From the NCBI GenBank assembly GCA_944472135.2, contig OX235266.1, positions 17,773,925 through 17,837,924 on the forward strand: a DNA stretch of 64,000 nucleotides, in the 5' to 3' direction. The translations under genes and the position numbers were made by a program. The notes under the pieces were generated by a model. The model was not told the origin of the DNA. It made no database searches and was given only the letters and a program-made list of their open reading frames with translations. The stretch is from Trichobilharzia regenti (taxonomy: Eukaryota > Platyhelminthes > Trematoda > Strigeidida > Schistosomatidae). Shown here in pieces: positions 20,426 through 32,449 of this stretch. Each line of letters starts with the position of its first letter. Position 1 is the first letter of the stretch.

Positions 20426-20669
20426 ACATACAACTGTTTGGACTACGTATAACAATAAAAATTGCTTTCCATCCATAATATTAATATTCCACAGGTAGTC
20501 AATGGCTGACTGATTGCCCATAAGCACTTTTCTTTTCCTCCTCCTATGACCTCTTTCATGAGTGAAGTCAAACTCGTCGTTTCCTGTTCAGGTTCAGCTC
20601 GACAATGTCCGTTGTGCGTCCGACTTATTTCCAATTTATGCAATAGAGTTTTTGGACTTTACATTCTTG
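20426..20669. other. unassigned
   Basis: A 66-codon minus-strand frame has no recognisable motif. Confidence 0.3.
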
Positions 20670-21030
20670 GTCGGTACACTGAAAGACTTCCCTGTTACTG
20701 ACAATCAGATCTGCGTCATTGCGCCATAAAGGCAGCTGATGATGAAAACCTTCAGTAGACTTCTGGAAATAATTTCCATAATTTCCACACAGAAGCACTG
20801 ATTTGACATTAGTTGTAAAGAGACGGATCTTATTACTGATGTTGAAAGAGGCGGATCACCGCTGTGATCGTAGAAAAAAGGAAGGTCCTATTTTGTTTTC
20901 GCTAGTCAACATTTGACGGCCTCATATGTGCTGCTTGTAGTTGAAACAGTGCCGTCTAGATAAGTGAAAGGCATGAAGTTTTCCAGAGTCAATCCGCTGG
21001 GGTCGATAAATCTTGTTTTTGTTGGTCAGT
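20670..21030 (-). mobile_element. RTE-like LINE fragment, highly decayed
   Basis: On the minus strand NVKSVLLCGNYG and HHQLPLW recall the NVKSVLLYGSETW and FINSCLRRIL region. GLTLENFMPF-like codons lie further 5'. Many frameshifts. Confidence 0.5.
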
Positions 21031-21089
21031 CAATCGTCATCTGAGAACTTGTGCTATATAGTAGTTAACCATGTGACTAAATTTCACTC

Positions 21090-21832
21090 CATGCATCTGT
21101 GTGACTGAGTTTTTGTTTAGAACACTAATTTTGATGAGACAATAAACTTGGAGGATCTGGACTTCGCCGATGATATATATGTCTGATTTCCCACAAACTG
21201 GAAGATATGCAAGTGAAAAGCAACAAGTTGGCGATAGAAGGAGAAGCATCAAAGATAGGACTACAGGTGAACATAGAGAAAACTGAGGTAGATGATGAAG
21301 ATTCCTGGCCAACAGCAACAACAGACAACAATCAGCATAAACGGATTAAATCTGAAATAACCAACCTCCATCACATACCTACTTGGGAAGCATCGTTTCA
21401 ACTACAAGCAGATGGAACTGATGAGGATACCAAAGCATAGATCAAGAAAGCAAGACAAGCTTTCACTACTATCAAGTCTGTGTGGAGATCAACAGCACTC
21501 AGCATGATAAAATAAGATCCGAATTTTCAACTCCAATGTGAATTCAGTTAGAGACTTGGCGCCGCGTCACGAAGAGCACTTCGAACAAACTACGCACCTT
21601 CATCAACAGCTGTCTTCGCCCAATGCTACTCAAGATCAGATGGCCAGGAAAAATCAGCAATAGGTATCGTTGAGAATGAACAAATGCAGCAGAAACCGAC
21701 TGTGCAACAAATATGCAGGAAGAAATGGAGGTGGATCGACCATAATCTAATGAAATAAAGCATCAAGTGAGCGGCGTCAAAAGCCAGGCCATTGCTCGAA
21801 TGGAATGTACAAGTAAAATAATAACTTGCAAT
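21090..21832 (+). mobile_element. RTE-like LINE: RT end to C-terminal region
   Basis: LEDLDFADDIYV (21150-21185), HKLEDMQVKSNKLAIEGEAS, GLQVNIEKTEV, ASFQLQADGTDEDTKA, then broken frames with KIRWPGKISNR and KWRWIDHNLMK. The FADD box is intact but embedded in frameshifted sequence. It joins a CR1-like fragment at 21835. Confidence 0.7.
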
Positions 21833-21834
21833 TT

Positions 21835-23070
21835 ATCATCTGAGTCACTTCCAGCTAGATTGTACCAAAATAAATAGCTTTCTGTCTGGAGTCAGTAAAT
21901 GGTCTCAGTCTGACGGTCTCAAACTGAATCCTTCTAAATGTCAAACTGTTAATTTCAGCTTAAGATGTAAAAAAAAGTTAGAAGAAGTTGTTGATTCTCA
22001 CGACAGTTGTAAGATTGACGACAATGAAATAGGAATCAAATCAGAAATTAAGTATCTTGGACTCATTCTCTCTTCTGATCTCTCCTGGTCTTCCCATGTC
22101 TTAGCAATCTCCAGTAAAATATTCCGCTTGACATTTTACATTAAGAAGTTAAGACACTCGGGTATAACTCAACCCCTCATCCTACAGTTCGTAAACTCTT
22201 GCATCCTACCTATTCTTCTTTATTGCTCACCCTTATTCTTTCCTGGTTTGCTTAAAAAGGACTACGTCACAATTCGTAGAATACTGAAGACTGTCAGTAG
22301 GGTGAGTGGTGTCCCAGTGGACCACATAATTAACGCCGTTGTCGATAAGCACTTGACTTCGTGCAATAAATTTGCTAAAGGGATTTTGTCTGACTTGGAG
22401 CATCCGCTTTCCCCTCAGCTTTCACCTTGCATCTCCTCAGGTAGAACAAGGAATAACTTCAGAAAACTGTATGCTCGCACGTCTAAGTATAGAAATTCTA
22501 TGACACCATACTTGGCACGTATTTTATGTGATGAAAATAGTGTCAGGCAAGAATTAACTAACCTTTTTTCATCTAGTAAATAAACAATTTCCTCCATCCA
22601 TCCTTATATACCTTCAAGTTTTACTTTTATTGCTTCTATTATATTTATGGTCCTGTTACTTCTCTGTTTTACTCTCATAATTGCAAACACCAACTGATCT
22701 CTATGACTGCTGTAATCTTTATTTTTCCCCTCACTATATCATGTAAACAGAACGTTATATTCAATATTTTTAAACATGTTAGGATTTCTATACCACATTG
22801 CCAATACTGTGTGACACAAGCCAACGGCAATTTTCACTTGTATTCGTATTATTACTACCTTAGCTGTTATCATTATTATTATTTCCATTTTATATACTGT
22901 ATGTTTTTGACATTACCCCCTATTGTAAATGTGGAAAATTTTCTGTGTGATTAACTTTATTTATAATTTGAGGAAATTAGATGGAATATTGTGATTAATG
23001 CTGAAAATGCCATTCTTTATCACAAGTATTGTTTTTGGAATAAAGCAAATCATTATTACTATTATTATTA
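21835..23070 (+). mobile_element. CR1-like LINE: RT C-terminus and full 3' UTR
   Basis: Begins with LNKL-type sequence and GLKLNPSKCQTVNFSL-like codons, then an open segment 22128-22583 and a 3' UTR ending GGAATAAAGC and a (TTA)n-like tail at 23070. The 3' UTR contains AATGCTGAAAATGCCATTC, the counterpart of the SINE-A tail, though less similar than the 47.7 kb copy. Confidence 0.75.
22128..22583 (+). CDS. CR1-like RT C-terminal segment (151 codons)
   Basis: FYIKKLRHSGITQPLILQFV, NSCILPILLYCSPLFFPGLL, KKDYVTIRRILKTVSRVSGV, then HLTSCNKFAKGILSDLEHPL and SPYLARILCDE-type sequence, ending in LFSSSK. This is the conserved thumb and tail of CR1-like ORF2 in schistosome-type elements; three further copies are in the window. 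Truncated at the 5' side. Confidence 0.7.
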   Translation: MTFYIKKLRHSGITQPLILQFVNSCILPILLYCSPLFFPGLLKKDYVTIRRILKTVSRVSGVPVDHIINAVVDKHLTSCNKFAKGILSDLEHPLSPQLSPCISSGRTRNNFRKLYARTSKYRNSMTPYLARILCDENSVRQELTNLFSSSK

Positions 23071-23079
23071 TGAAAAGTG

Positions 23080-23395
23080 TGGCATATGCAGCTGACGAGA
23101 TTTATAAGTAGTTCGCAAATTCAGATTGACCGAAAATGGTCAAAATTGAAGTCAGTATTTTCATTCTATGGTTGCGTAGATGGAACGGATCGGAAAGGCA
23201 AGATACATCTTCATCAACCTGAAACCTGTTTGGAAATCTTCTTGACTCAGCCAGTCAGCATAAACAACAAATATGAAGACACTTAGTTCTTTTATATGAA
23301 TCAGAAACTCGTACTGCCTGTCGTGAAAAAGATTTACAACGAGCTCTTACATACTTTATCAACCTCTGCTTCCCTTGCATACTGAAGATCAAGGG
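23080..23395 (+). mobile_element. RTE-like LINE C-terminal fragment
   Basis: DGTDRKGKIHLHQPETCLEI, then VLLYESETRTACREKDLQR and FINLCFPCILKIKG match the post-RT region of RTE, with one frame change and a stop at 23284. Confidence 0.6.
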
Positions 23396-23594
23396 AATTA
23401 TATACATATATATGTATATATGTAGGTAGTAGTGAATGTTTTTTTCCTCAGATCTGATTTTAGTTTTTGGTGTGGACATGAAATAACCTCATTGGACAAC
23501 TTTAGGTCGCATTCTTTAACCTTGAGCCAACCGTCAACCAATCAGAACAATGTATTACTCCTTGACCTAGACGACATTTACTATGATAAAGAAG

Positions 23595-24295
23595 ATTGGT
23601 AACTTAGGTGGATTATTTTGAGGTAGTTGTGTTCTCTGAGCTGGATAGTTAATTTACGAAGCCTTCATCGCCCTACAAGGTGACATCTTCAGTGCATACT
23701 TCAATTTGTTGAAGTGAGCTTTTAGATTTCTCCACGAGTTTATTAATCATATCTCCTAGTGACCATGGATGTGATTGGTTGCTTTTGTGTGTTTTCACAC
23801 CCTCTAGGTTACTTGTGGTGTTGAAGCTGATTGTTTCTTTGACTTCAACTTTGACCCTTTGTGTGTGTGTGAGGTTTCTTTCTTATCGGTTGATAAATTT
23901 TGTCTATCTCTATGTGTCTATTGATTGATGATTCACTGGAATATCAGACAGGCTCCTAAAAATTCTCTAGCATTCTTGGTGTTGTTTCCTCTGTCTAATA
24001 TTTGAACGCTGGTTGTCCCAGTCGAATTGATGTTCGTGGTTGTCTGTAGGTAGTTTTATGAGGGAGTGGATGTCATGTCTTTGACGGCTAGCTTATGTTT
24101 AGGGATACGAAGACGAAGAGGACGTTGTCCACTTTGGCCAATGTGGTGTTTTTCGCAGTTGTTACAATTTACATTTTGTAGATGATGTTGGTTTTATCTT
24201 CTTTCGATGTTGAGTCTTTTAATTGACACAGAATTGAGTCAAGCGACTTTGTCACTTCAGCTCGGAGAACACAACCACCTCAAAAACGACTTTTA
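23595..24295 (-). mobile_element. PLE-1 copy on minus strand
   Basis: Minus strand 24235-23595: NCEKHHIGQSGQRPLRLR-type GIY-YIG start, DMTSTPS, the HQFDWD region and a 3' UTR with hammerhead-like core. At 24255-24295 a plus-strand piece (AGCTCGGAGAACACAACCAC) repeats the outer end of its own tail in inverted orientation, as in the other PLEs here. Confidence 0.65.
23661..23692 (-). ncRNA. hammerhead-like core in PLE-1 tail
   Basis: Minus strand CTGAAGA (exact CUGANGA), T, stem GTCACC/GGCGAT with one mismatch, then GAAGGC where GAAA is expected. Same position as in the copies at 0.4 and 50.1 kb. Confidence 0.4.
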
Positions 24296-24599
24296 CTGTC
24301 GGTAAAAATGTATAAATATGACGTGCTTCGCCCTAATAAAGTTCCGTTACCAGTTCTTTTATCTCCTACCATTACAGTTTTAATAGTAGCAATGATGAAC
24401 AAATTTTTTCACTTTACAGGAGGCTAACCTCCACAGGCTTTTGAAATCTACATTACTGTGAAGACATAGAAATTCTCAGTGTAAATATTCGTTAAAGTCA
24501 ATCCTGATTTTTATGTCGAATGAACACACTTGACCTAAATATTTGGTTTCTGTTGATATCTCCGCTTCTAATACAGACGCATTGACTATGTTTTTGATG
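24296..24599. other. no gene seen
   Basis: AT-rich; no motif recognised. Confidence 0.4.
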
Positions 24600-24815
24600 A
24601 TTACCACAATATAATTCAATGGCTGGTGATGATTTCAGTAGTGGCTCTCGTCGCCTAACGCATTGGTGCTTCAAATGATGGGTACTGGTTTTCAAGTCTC
24701 AGTAGGAATACCATCCATCCCTCAATGGGGATTTCAAGCAAAAAATCCGGATGAAGTGTCCTAAGTAGGATGAAATGCGAATAATCATGTACTCCACTGC
24801 TAGTCACCGCCCACA
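24600..24815 (+). mobile_element. Sm-alpha-like hammerhead SINE
   Basis: tRNA-like head with CGTCGCCTAACGCATTGGTG and TTTTCAAGTCTCAG, then CCGGATGAAGT, stem GTCC TAAGTA GGAT, GAAATGCG and CCACTGCTAGTCACC as at 15.8 kb. The CTGATGA box reads GGATGAA, so it is degenerate. Confidence 0.55.
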
Positions 24816-25684
24816 AAATAACCTTAGTTTCCGATTATTCCTCATATATGCATTCTGTGAAAGTCAGTCAGGTAAATACAGAGTTCAGAATAAACTCTAA
24901 GATAGTGAGATGTGTGTGTGTATCTCTCTGTAAAAAAAACCCCGGTAGTTCGTTAGATAATTATTCAAAATCGTTGGATGGCTGCTAAGCCTACATCCTT
25001 TGTATTACGGTGTAGCATAGTGAAATAGAAGGAATATTTAGCAACCACACAGGACTAATATTTCACATTTGTTACTAGTCATTGTCAAGGCATGTATGTA
25101 ACTTTAACAACATTTGCCAATGGAAGCCATAGAAACTAAACGATTTATCATCACTAATAAATATTTTATTGAAAATCGGCATCATCATTAGAGAATCACT
25201 GAAATTCAGGCAGCATTAAGCAGATAACCTCATAACCTCTTGAAGGTTCTGGGTTAGACCCTAGTAGGTAGGCATTATCAAAGAGTTCCAAACCAGGACA
25301 AAACAACTGCGTTAATCCCCTTTGTTTTTTCAGTAACACTCTAAATAATGTCCATTCATAACAAGATATTTACAATAAGGTGACACAAAGTCCTTGACTG
25401 AGGTCGATACATGGCGACACATTCTAAATGGCACAGGAAAATTTAGATTAAAGGCAACTGAATTTCATATTCATGTATCATTGAAAATTATAAGCCTTAC
25501 TTCGATTCATACTGGATTAAAGGAATTGAGTTTCATCTAGCCACTCCCTTGTTCGAATCCCATTTTGCCTAATTTAGTAAATACAGAGTAAGTGTAGTTT
25601 ATAACCTCGTATGTGAAAAATCTTTTCCAGGTGACATCGAAGTAGGAAAATATAATAAGATTTTAGATAGTCACGACCAGTCAG
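24816..25684. other. mostly unassigned; worn SINE-B at 25195-25335
   Basis: AAGGTTCTGGGTTAGACCC and AGTTCCAAACCAGGACAAAA (about 25240-25300) are a decayed plus-strand SINE-B. A GTTCGAATCCC B-box-like string sits near 25550. Otherwise no signal. Confidence 0.35.
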
Positions 25685-26715
25685 CGCATAGAAATCAGCT
25701 GTTTCAAGTCTTCTTAGGCGAGCACACTATTTGGTGTTAACGGATGAGCAAGAAAAAGAAGAAGAATTATCAAACATTACTGAAACTCTCAAGCAAAACA
25801 ACCACCCGAAGAACTTCATCAACAGAATCAACACTGACAATAAATATAGTCGAAAGAGTATTCCGAAGACATAGGGCTGAACAGTTGTCATTCCATATAG
25901 ACCATCAGATTCATCAGGCGATATCAGAAGAGTACTCACTGGGCACACGACATCAGGGTTTTCTTGAAAACATCAGACTCTCATACATACACTACAAAAC
26001 AACCTTGTCCATGTAAAAATCCGAATTCCTAGTGATTTTCTATCTGATTGTGCCTATAAAATAAAATGCGTGGAATGTGATGCGATATACATCGGACAAA
26101 CATCGTCAGACAGAAATCGAAATCAGAAGAAATGAACACCGTAGTACATCTGTTCGACCAACCACCAAGAAATCCGGCTGAACTCGAAAAGCTTGAAAAA
26201 TTATCAGCCATAGGTCTACACGATATAGAATCAGGCCACAAAATTGATTTTGACAATATTGAAGTCATCATCCAGAAAAAGCATTTCAGAATTCACAAAG
26301 AACGTCTCACATCATCAGAAGCACTTCATGTCATCAAATGGAATCGAAATTGTCTGAACTGAATTTGAATGATGGACTAAAACAGAATTTGACTTGGTTA
26401 CAACACCCCAGCCCTCTCCTCTATGAAATGAGAAAATCAACATGAATGTCATAAGCGATTTCATTAATTAAACGCCCTTTGGTTTTACAATTTTGCACAC
26501 TTATGAAATCCAACAATCTACACCTGGTGGTTTTGTTATCTTTACCAACTGGTCAACTTGACAACGTAAAAATGACCCCATGCTGATGAACGATGATTAA
26601 ATTGTCAGATATAGGCTGAGATATTGTAAATTCTGGTTTAATATTGCTTCTTTGATAAAGCTATTAGTAGTAACATTTGAAACAGCGAAGCGTCAATAAA
26701 ACCAGCAAAATAACT
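25685..26715 (+). mobile_element. PLE-5 copy on plus strand
   Basis: Co-linear with the minus-strand copy at 9.6-10.6 kb: GTCTTCTTAGGCGAGCACAC, the GAGCAAGAAAAAGAAGAAG run, VYIGQT-type codons near 26085 and a C-terminus around 26340. The tail ends near 26700 with TTGATAAAGCTATTAG and GCGAAGCGTC. Frames are broken in the first 450 bp. Confidence 0.65.
26132..26362 (+). pseudogene. PLE-5 GIY-YIG endonuclease C-terminus
   Basis: An open segment with LEKLEKLSAIGLHDIESG, KIDFDNIEVIIQKKHFRIHK and ERLTSSEALHVIKWNRNCLN, the tail of the PLE endonuclease (His-rich, then the E-A-L helix). Upstream GIY-YIG codons are in another frame. Confidence 0.55.
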
Positions 26716-27421
26716 TTGTTTTTCATTCATAGGGAAATACAAAATACCTTTATTATAAGGAAAATATATTACCAGAATATCATCGTAATTAGCTCGTTCT
26801 TAGCATTAGACATAACCAGAGTCCTAAGTTTACAAAGTCTACTTCAACCATAGGCGGATCAAATTATCAGGAAGACGAATATATGTGCCACACACACTTA
26901 CTTATAATTGTTTTACAAATTATTTGATTTTAACTTTTAAGACATAATGGATGAGCTTAAAAAGGGTGTTGCAAAGAAGCAAACAAGAGTCAGTAACCAA
27001 GTAGGGACTAGATAGTTAGATGGTCAGGTATTGATTTTATGAACACAGTCTAATTAATTTCAAAGTAGATTTCATCATTAAAATCGATATCATGTAAGGG
27101 ATCATAGTGATGGTAGCCTGCATAAGTCATATCTAGTCAGTTACACTTTATTGGAAAGTAATTTGTACTCACATAGATTCTTGAATAGCCTTCAACATAC
27201 CCCTTGGTCTGTTATGAAGGAATAAATACGTTGGATTTCAAAATGTTTCACGGATGAAACGAAATTCCACTAAATCATATACAAAAGTTTTCTGTTTTCA
27301 CTTGAAGATGCCGTATAAGGAGTGGTTGAAACTGAGCTGAAAATTCCATACTGTGTATAAATATGCTTCTTGGGACAAAGCTATTAGTAATACACATTTG
27401 ATCATAAGGAATAATAAAATG
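26716..27421. other. no gene seen
   Basis: AT-rich anonymous DNA up to the inverted PLE tail. Confidence 0.4.
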
Positions 27422-28455
27422 ACAGTTGCAGCGAAGAAAATTGTCTTTTTGACGAAGTTATCAACTAGACTGTACATTCGTGTATTTATAGTAAATGGTC
27501 GAGAAAGTTCCGGAATAATTTCCGGTCAGGGATCAAATTAATATAAAACCACAAGTTGGAATTAAAATGCCATAATAAACAAGTGGGACGGATTTATCTC
27601 TGAGGAAGACATACTTCGCCGCAAGCCTACGACTAACATTTTCCTTCAAAAAACTGTTCAGCCAGAACGCGAAAGACAAGCTGCCGCATTGGGCCACCTA
27701 AACGTGCATATGCCAGTTTACTCGCTCGTGCGGAGCTGAGTACATTGGCTCTACCATGTGCCAACTTGAAAAACGTGCTCGAAAACACTAACCAGCCTGG
27801 CTAGTAAAAAGAGAACGAAAATGTGTATATAGTTTAGTGACAGAACATCTGGTCAATTTTAGACATTCAGCGCCATTCGAAATATCCTTCAAAATTATAT
27901 TTAAGATTCGATCAAACCTATCAAAGGGAGTAGAATTAAGACATATGGGCATAGCTGAGGCACTAGCTATTCAAAAGCACAAACCCACGCTATGTATTCA
28001 AAAGAAATACGTCCAACCCTTGTTCCTGCCATCGCCATCATAAACAGGTAATTCTTTCAATAGTCACTATCCAAACTTCCTATTTATTCATGTTATTTTA
28101 TTATTTCTACATATTTAATCCCTGATTCCATAAACAATTATTCTTCACGTTAGTTATGATCCCATTAGATTTTTGTATCCAAACATCCTGTCTGTTTTTG
28201 TTATTTCTACATTTCTAACCCCCAATTGTACAATATGTCAATCTTCTCAGTAATTATGATGCTACTTTGTTTGAGTTATAATCGTCTCACCCCCTGTTTA
28301 TTATAGCATTTTAATTCCGGATTGTAATTTTATTAATTTGACTCTTGAGTGGAAATTATCCCAGAACTTTCCCACCCATTGATCATAAATACATGAATGT
28401 ACAGCCTGGTTGATGACCTCGTCGAAAAGACAATTTTCTTCACTGCACCTGTTTT
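27422..28455 (+). mobile_element. PLE-2 copy with inverted tail at its 5' side
   Basis: Left part 27422-27590 is the reverse complement (about 80 percent) of its own 3' end at 28285-28455. Between them lie the linker/GIY-YIG region (CGAEYIGS near 27735) and the C-terminal segment 27837-28043. The tail holds TTGATGACCTCGTCGAAAAG near 28413-28432, a hammerhead-like string. The inverted arrangement matches the pseudo-LTR structure known for Penelope elements. Confidence 0.75.
27837..28043 (+). pseudogene. PLE-2 endonuclease C-terminus (68 codons)
   Basis: TEHLVNFRHSAPFEISFKII, then GVELRHMGIAEALAIQKHKP and TLCIQKKYVQPLFLP. It parallels the degenerate copy at 1.6-1.83 kb and the PLE-4 ends. The N-terminal GIY-YIG part is frameshifted. 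Confidence 0.65.
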
Positions 28456-29924
28456 TTTTGTTATTGCCTATTAGTAATAATAGTAGTATTAATATTAGTC
28501 AAAGAAGCAATGGATAGACGCTAAGCTTGAATCCAAAATTCTTCAAGGATAACACTTGACCAGCTTGCAAGCACTAGGCTGTGGCCCATGTTTATCTTTT
28601 GGGGATCAACTGTACTAGTCAACTGTCCAGACGTAAGTAAATTGGATGAGGATTTGAACCTTGACTGCACACCGACTGTAAGTCGGGTCTTAAAGCTGAA
28701 GAATAACATCTTTAGGCATAAAACTATATATATTACTGATTGATTGAGGCGAATAGTTGTATACTTGTAGTGCTTCCTAAGCAGATCGTAGTGATCCATA
28801 GACCACACGGCCGTGTCTCTCCTCTAGAACCAAGTTCATCAGTAATGTACCTGGTGTGACTCAGCTCAAGTAGCCAGACCAGTCAAAACCATGATATTTC
28901 TGGCTGGCTAATTAAGTGAACCAGCTAATAGCATGAATTGGATTCACAATTTGCAATCTATACAGTTCGAAGAAGTGTTCTGTTGATGAACTTAGGCCCA
29001 AACCAGCGAAAGGGCCATCTAGCGGTGTTTAGATGACTTCTAACTGGCTGGCTAGCAAGCACTACTGATTGACGTGGGTGGTACATAACTACTCACCCCA
29101 GTAGTATATAGTTTCATGCAAATATTTCCTCCTATTTTTGATTACCACTCATGGTACAACAGAGACCACACTCATTTTGATCCCAGTAAATTGGTTTCAC
29201 AAAAAAACTATGGTGAAATTTCACTCCCTCGAACTGTGCAAACCACAGATTATGTATTTGAACATCTACGAGGTCTATAATCCATGATATTGAGGTAGTA
29301 ACGGGGACAATTAATCCAAATCCCAATTTGCTTTGAATCAAGATAATTCACACCTAGGATGTAGCTGTTCTTCAATAGTACATACGGGACACCGTTTCCA
29401 TACTGAACGCTTGAAAGCTTCGGTCAACTATTCATTAAGGAATGGCTTCAAGGTATATTAACTCGAGTCCTGGTTTGAAGTAGGTATCGAGGAAGTTCGC
29501 CAGATGACATTTGGAAACAATTACTCAAACGTGACTTCAGTTTTATTAATAAAACTATATCATGAGCTAAATTAAATGCTGTGAATTACAAAGCATTGGA
29601 TTTCCGCTTATTCAATGATCCTCCTAATAACCAAAAACGCCTCAGTTTAGATTGTCATATGCACTAATAATTAGTCCGAAACTAGTAAGAATCATGTTTC
29701 AAGTTCTTCTGCCTCCTTTTCAACAATTCTTTGTCTCGACAATCTTGATTTGTGATCGGAAATAAACTTCAGAGAAATTGCGGCTGCCACGCCATAATAA
29801 TTAAGTCACATTCGGACTAGAAAAGAACAGTGAGGTGAATCCAGTCGGGATGTGAGTATGGATTTCTCACCGATGACAATGATTGATGGTCAAGCTGAAA
29901 TCACGAATTGGTAGAAGTTAGAAT
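28456..29924. other. unassigned, SINE-E-like region at 28780-29345
   Basis: GGCTGGCTAGCAAGCACTAC, GCAGATCGTAGTGATCCATAG and TATGGTGAAATTTCACTCCC recur, altered, at 7.1, 14.1-14.8 and 30.6 kb and suggest one more tRNA-like SINE family. Ends are not definable. No coding signal. Confidence 0.3.
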
Positions 29925-29934
29925 TCATGGACTG

Positions 29935-30150
29935 GCCTTTCAATCGGGTCCCACTTGCTGAATGACATACGAGCTTACCTTCTTTGTAACCGGAAGCTAC
30001 TGGGTTTGAACCCTGTCAGTGATTACTTACTGGCGATGATGCCCAAACTAGGGTGAAATAGCTGTGCAGTACTCCCTGTTGGTTTACAGTGCTTCTCTAG
30101 CTGATGTCAACCCATGGTCTAACTTGATGAACAAATCTAATCCTTACAGA
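29935..30150 (+). mobile_element. SINE-B copy
   Basis: TCGGGTCCCACTTGCTGAATG, TTTGTAACCGGAAGCTACTG, GGTTTGAACCC, then TACTGGCGATGATGCCCAAA, CTAGGGTGAAATAGCTG and CTAGCTGATGTCAACCCATG. Stem II is weakened. Confidence 0.65.
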
Positions 30151-30354
30151 TCAACTCCTGAAAAACCATTGCATAAGCTAGCAGTTTAGGCAACTCATTA
30201 GTACATAAATCAAACAGGACCTAAGAATCAATTTCATCATCCAAGAACTACACAAGAGATATTTAGATCACATTGTGTGGGTGTGTGTTCTGCTTGGTAC
30301 CATGAATGGTAGTCATTAAGCCAAGCGTTATACTACATACTACTGATTTACTTA

Positions 30355-30545
30355 TATACGTAGTTAAATGGTTTACGAGCTCTCTTGCCTTGTAACCAGA
30401 AGGCCCTGGGTTCGAACCCAACAATGTGGGTGTGCGCTGTTGAAGATTAAGTAAGTAAGGCTGACGAAACAGCTGTCCATTACTCTCAGCTGGTATTCCA
30501 ATTGTTCTCTAATCGATGTCGGCTCATAATGAAATCCTGTAACCC
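30355..30545 (+). mobile_element. SINE-B copy
   Basis: GCCTTGTAACCAGAAGGCCC, TGGGTTCGAACCC, then a ribozyme region disturbed by a repeat (AGTAAGTAAGG) before GACGAAACAGCTGTCC, and the tail ATGTCGGCTCATAATGAAATC. Confidence 0.65.
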
Positions 30546-30589
30546 GTTAAATTCCTGGAAACCAACACTTGAATGCTGATATGATTAAC

Positions 30590-30690
30590 TGGGAACTACT
30601 CATGTGAAACAGTAGTCCTTGCTAGCCAAATCGTAGTGGTCTAAACACTAGACAGTCAGTCACTTCGCTGATTTCGCGCTGATCTTGGGT
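30590..30690 (+). mobile_element. SINE-E-like head
   Basis: TCGTAGTGGTCTAAACACTAG (A-box-like) and GATCTTGGGTTCC (B-box-like) in tRNA-like spacing. Family uncertain. Confidence 0.3.
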
Positions 30691-30904
30691 TCCAAAAGAA
30701 ATTGTCGTATTTTATTTGTGATTTGCGAATGCATTACCAGTTCGCCGAAGGATTTTACCAGAATTCGATTGGTTTGAACTTATTCACTTCCCTGAGCTTA
30801 TTCACTCCTAGAACCGTACCACTAACTGACGGGTATAAGTCGTTGGTAACCAACCACATGACGAATAGCAGTGCTTGCCAATCAGCAATGTAAACATGAC
30901 ACTC

Positions 30905-31570
30905 CCAGCTAAACTGTACTAAGATGAATAGCTTTCTATCAGCAGTCAGCAAATGTTCTTCGTCTAATGGTCTTTTGGACTAAATCCTTCTAAATGCCAG
31001 ACAGTTAATCTCAGTTTCCGATGTAAAAGAAAGTTAAATGAAGCTGTTAATTCCTATAACCATTGTAAGATTGATGATAGTGATCTAGAAATCAAGTCTG
31101 ATGTTAAGTATCTTTGATTAAATCTTTCTAATGACCTATCCTGGTCTTCCCATGTCTTAGCGATTTCTAAAAGAATATTTCGTCTGACATTTTACATCAA
31201 GAAGTTAAGGCACTCAGGCAAAAATCAATCAACCCCTCCTCTTACAGTTTGTCAAATCGTGTAATTTATCTATTTCTTCTTTACTGTTCATCCTTACTCT
31301 TTCCTGGTTTTCTTAGAAAAGACATGCCATACTTGGTAGGACTCTTAAGACTGTCAGTAGGACGAGTAGTATCCCATCTGGCCATATAGTTGACGTCATC
31401 ACTGATAGCCACTTGATTGTGTACAACAAATTCGCTAAAGAAACGAACTTCGTTAAAACTCTAAGCGTTCACTTTACCTGCAGCTTCAACCTTGTGTCTC
31501 CTCAGGTAAAACAAGAAGTCTTTTCAGAAAACTTTATACACGTACGTCTAAGTATAAAAATTCCACTATA
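30905..31570 (+). mobile_element. CR1-like LINE RT C-terminal fragment
   Basis: LNPSKCQTVNLSFRCKRKLN, then NDLSWSSHVLAISKRIFRLT, FYIKKLRHSG and C-terminal pieces to SKYKNSTI, all with frame changes. Closest in arrangement to the 21.9-22.5 kb copy. The 3' end is replaced by PLE sequence at 31.57 kb. Confidence 0.65.
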
Positions 31571-31574
31571 CAAT

Positions 31575-32035
31575 AATTACTGAATTCAATGAAGTACATA
31601 TTCGGCTATGAAATTCACAGAACAGAATTGCCTTCTTGAATGTCCTCCTTACAAGAAAACTAGATGGTAGCATAAAAAGAAATTTGCTGAGAAAAAGTAC
31701 TTGGACAGGACAGTATACACATTTTCATAGCTTCGTTCCTCTCAAGTGCAAAAGAAATTTAGTAAAGACTCAGAAGAAGTAATTGAAGATGAATTAAGTA
31801 TTATATATATGATACTTTGATCGAAAATAGCTATCCCGACAAATTTATCAAGAAATACATGACAAAGAAAGCGGCGGAAAAGGACTACTCACTATCTGTA
31901 AAAAAAGAAGCCTCTTTATATACGACTACAATTCAAGGGTGATATATCAAATGAGATAATTACGAAGAAATTAAAAAATTCAGTTCAGAGAACTTTTAAT
32001 GCTCTGGCGAACTACACGTCTTATTCTCTACACAA
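31575..32035 (+). mobile_element. PLE-3-like RT C-terminal fragment
   Basis: RIAFLNVLLTRKLDGSIKRN, STWTGQYTHFHSFVPLKCKR and NLVK correspond to the RT end of PLE-3. Then PDKFIKKYMTKKAAEKDY-like and SNEIITKKLKNSVQRTFNAL linker codons follow. Stops and indels throughout. Confidence 0.65.
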
Positions 32036-32449
32036 CCGATGGTGCATACAGTGGAGAATAGTCAAAAATGAGTTAACGCGCTGTATAATTTGATAACTAG
32101 TCAAATAAATGTATCGTGATCAACACAGTTTTTTTTTCCTAAAAAAAAACACTCTTCAATATTTTTGTTAAGACAAGAATTATACATGCATAATGACGCT
32201 GATGTTAACAAATGTCAAAATAGCACAGAATTTTTACTTAAAATTACAAAACTGTAAAATTCATTAATCATGGAGAGAAAAAAATGTCAGTTGGCAATTA
32301 CAATCCCATATGTGTTTGTGTGGGTGCATGTCTGTGTTTGTGTAAGTGTGTGTGTGTGTCTGACTGATAAAAGTGCATTTAAATAGTATCAGTCTGTTAT
32401 ACTCTATGAACCTATTATCATCATCTGAGCTGATATTCTTAATTGTGGT
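32036..32449. other. no gene seen
   Basis: AT-rich with a GTGT-rich run around 32310-32362. Confidence 0.4.

Noticed and set aside
20735..20760. CTGATGATGAAAA as hammerhead
   Set aside because: No space for stem II between the two core boxes and it lies in RTE sequence.
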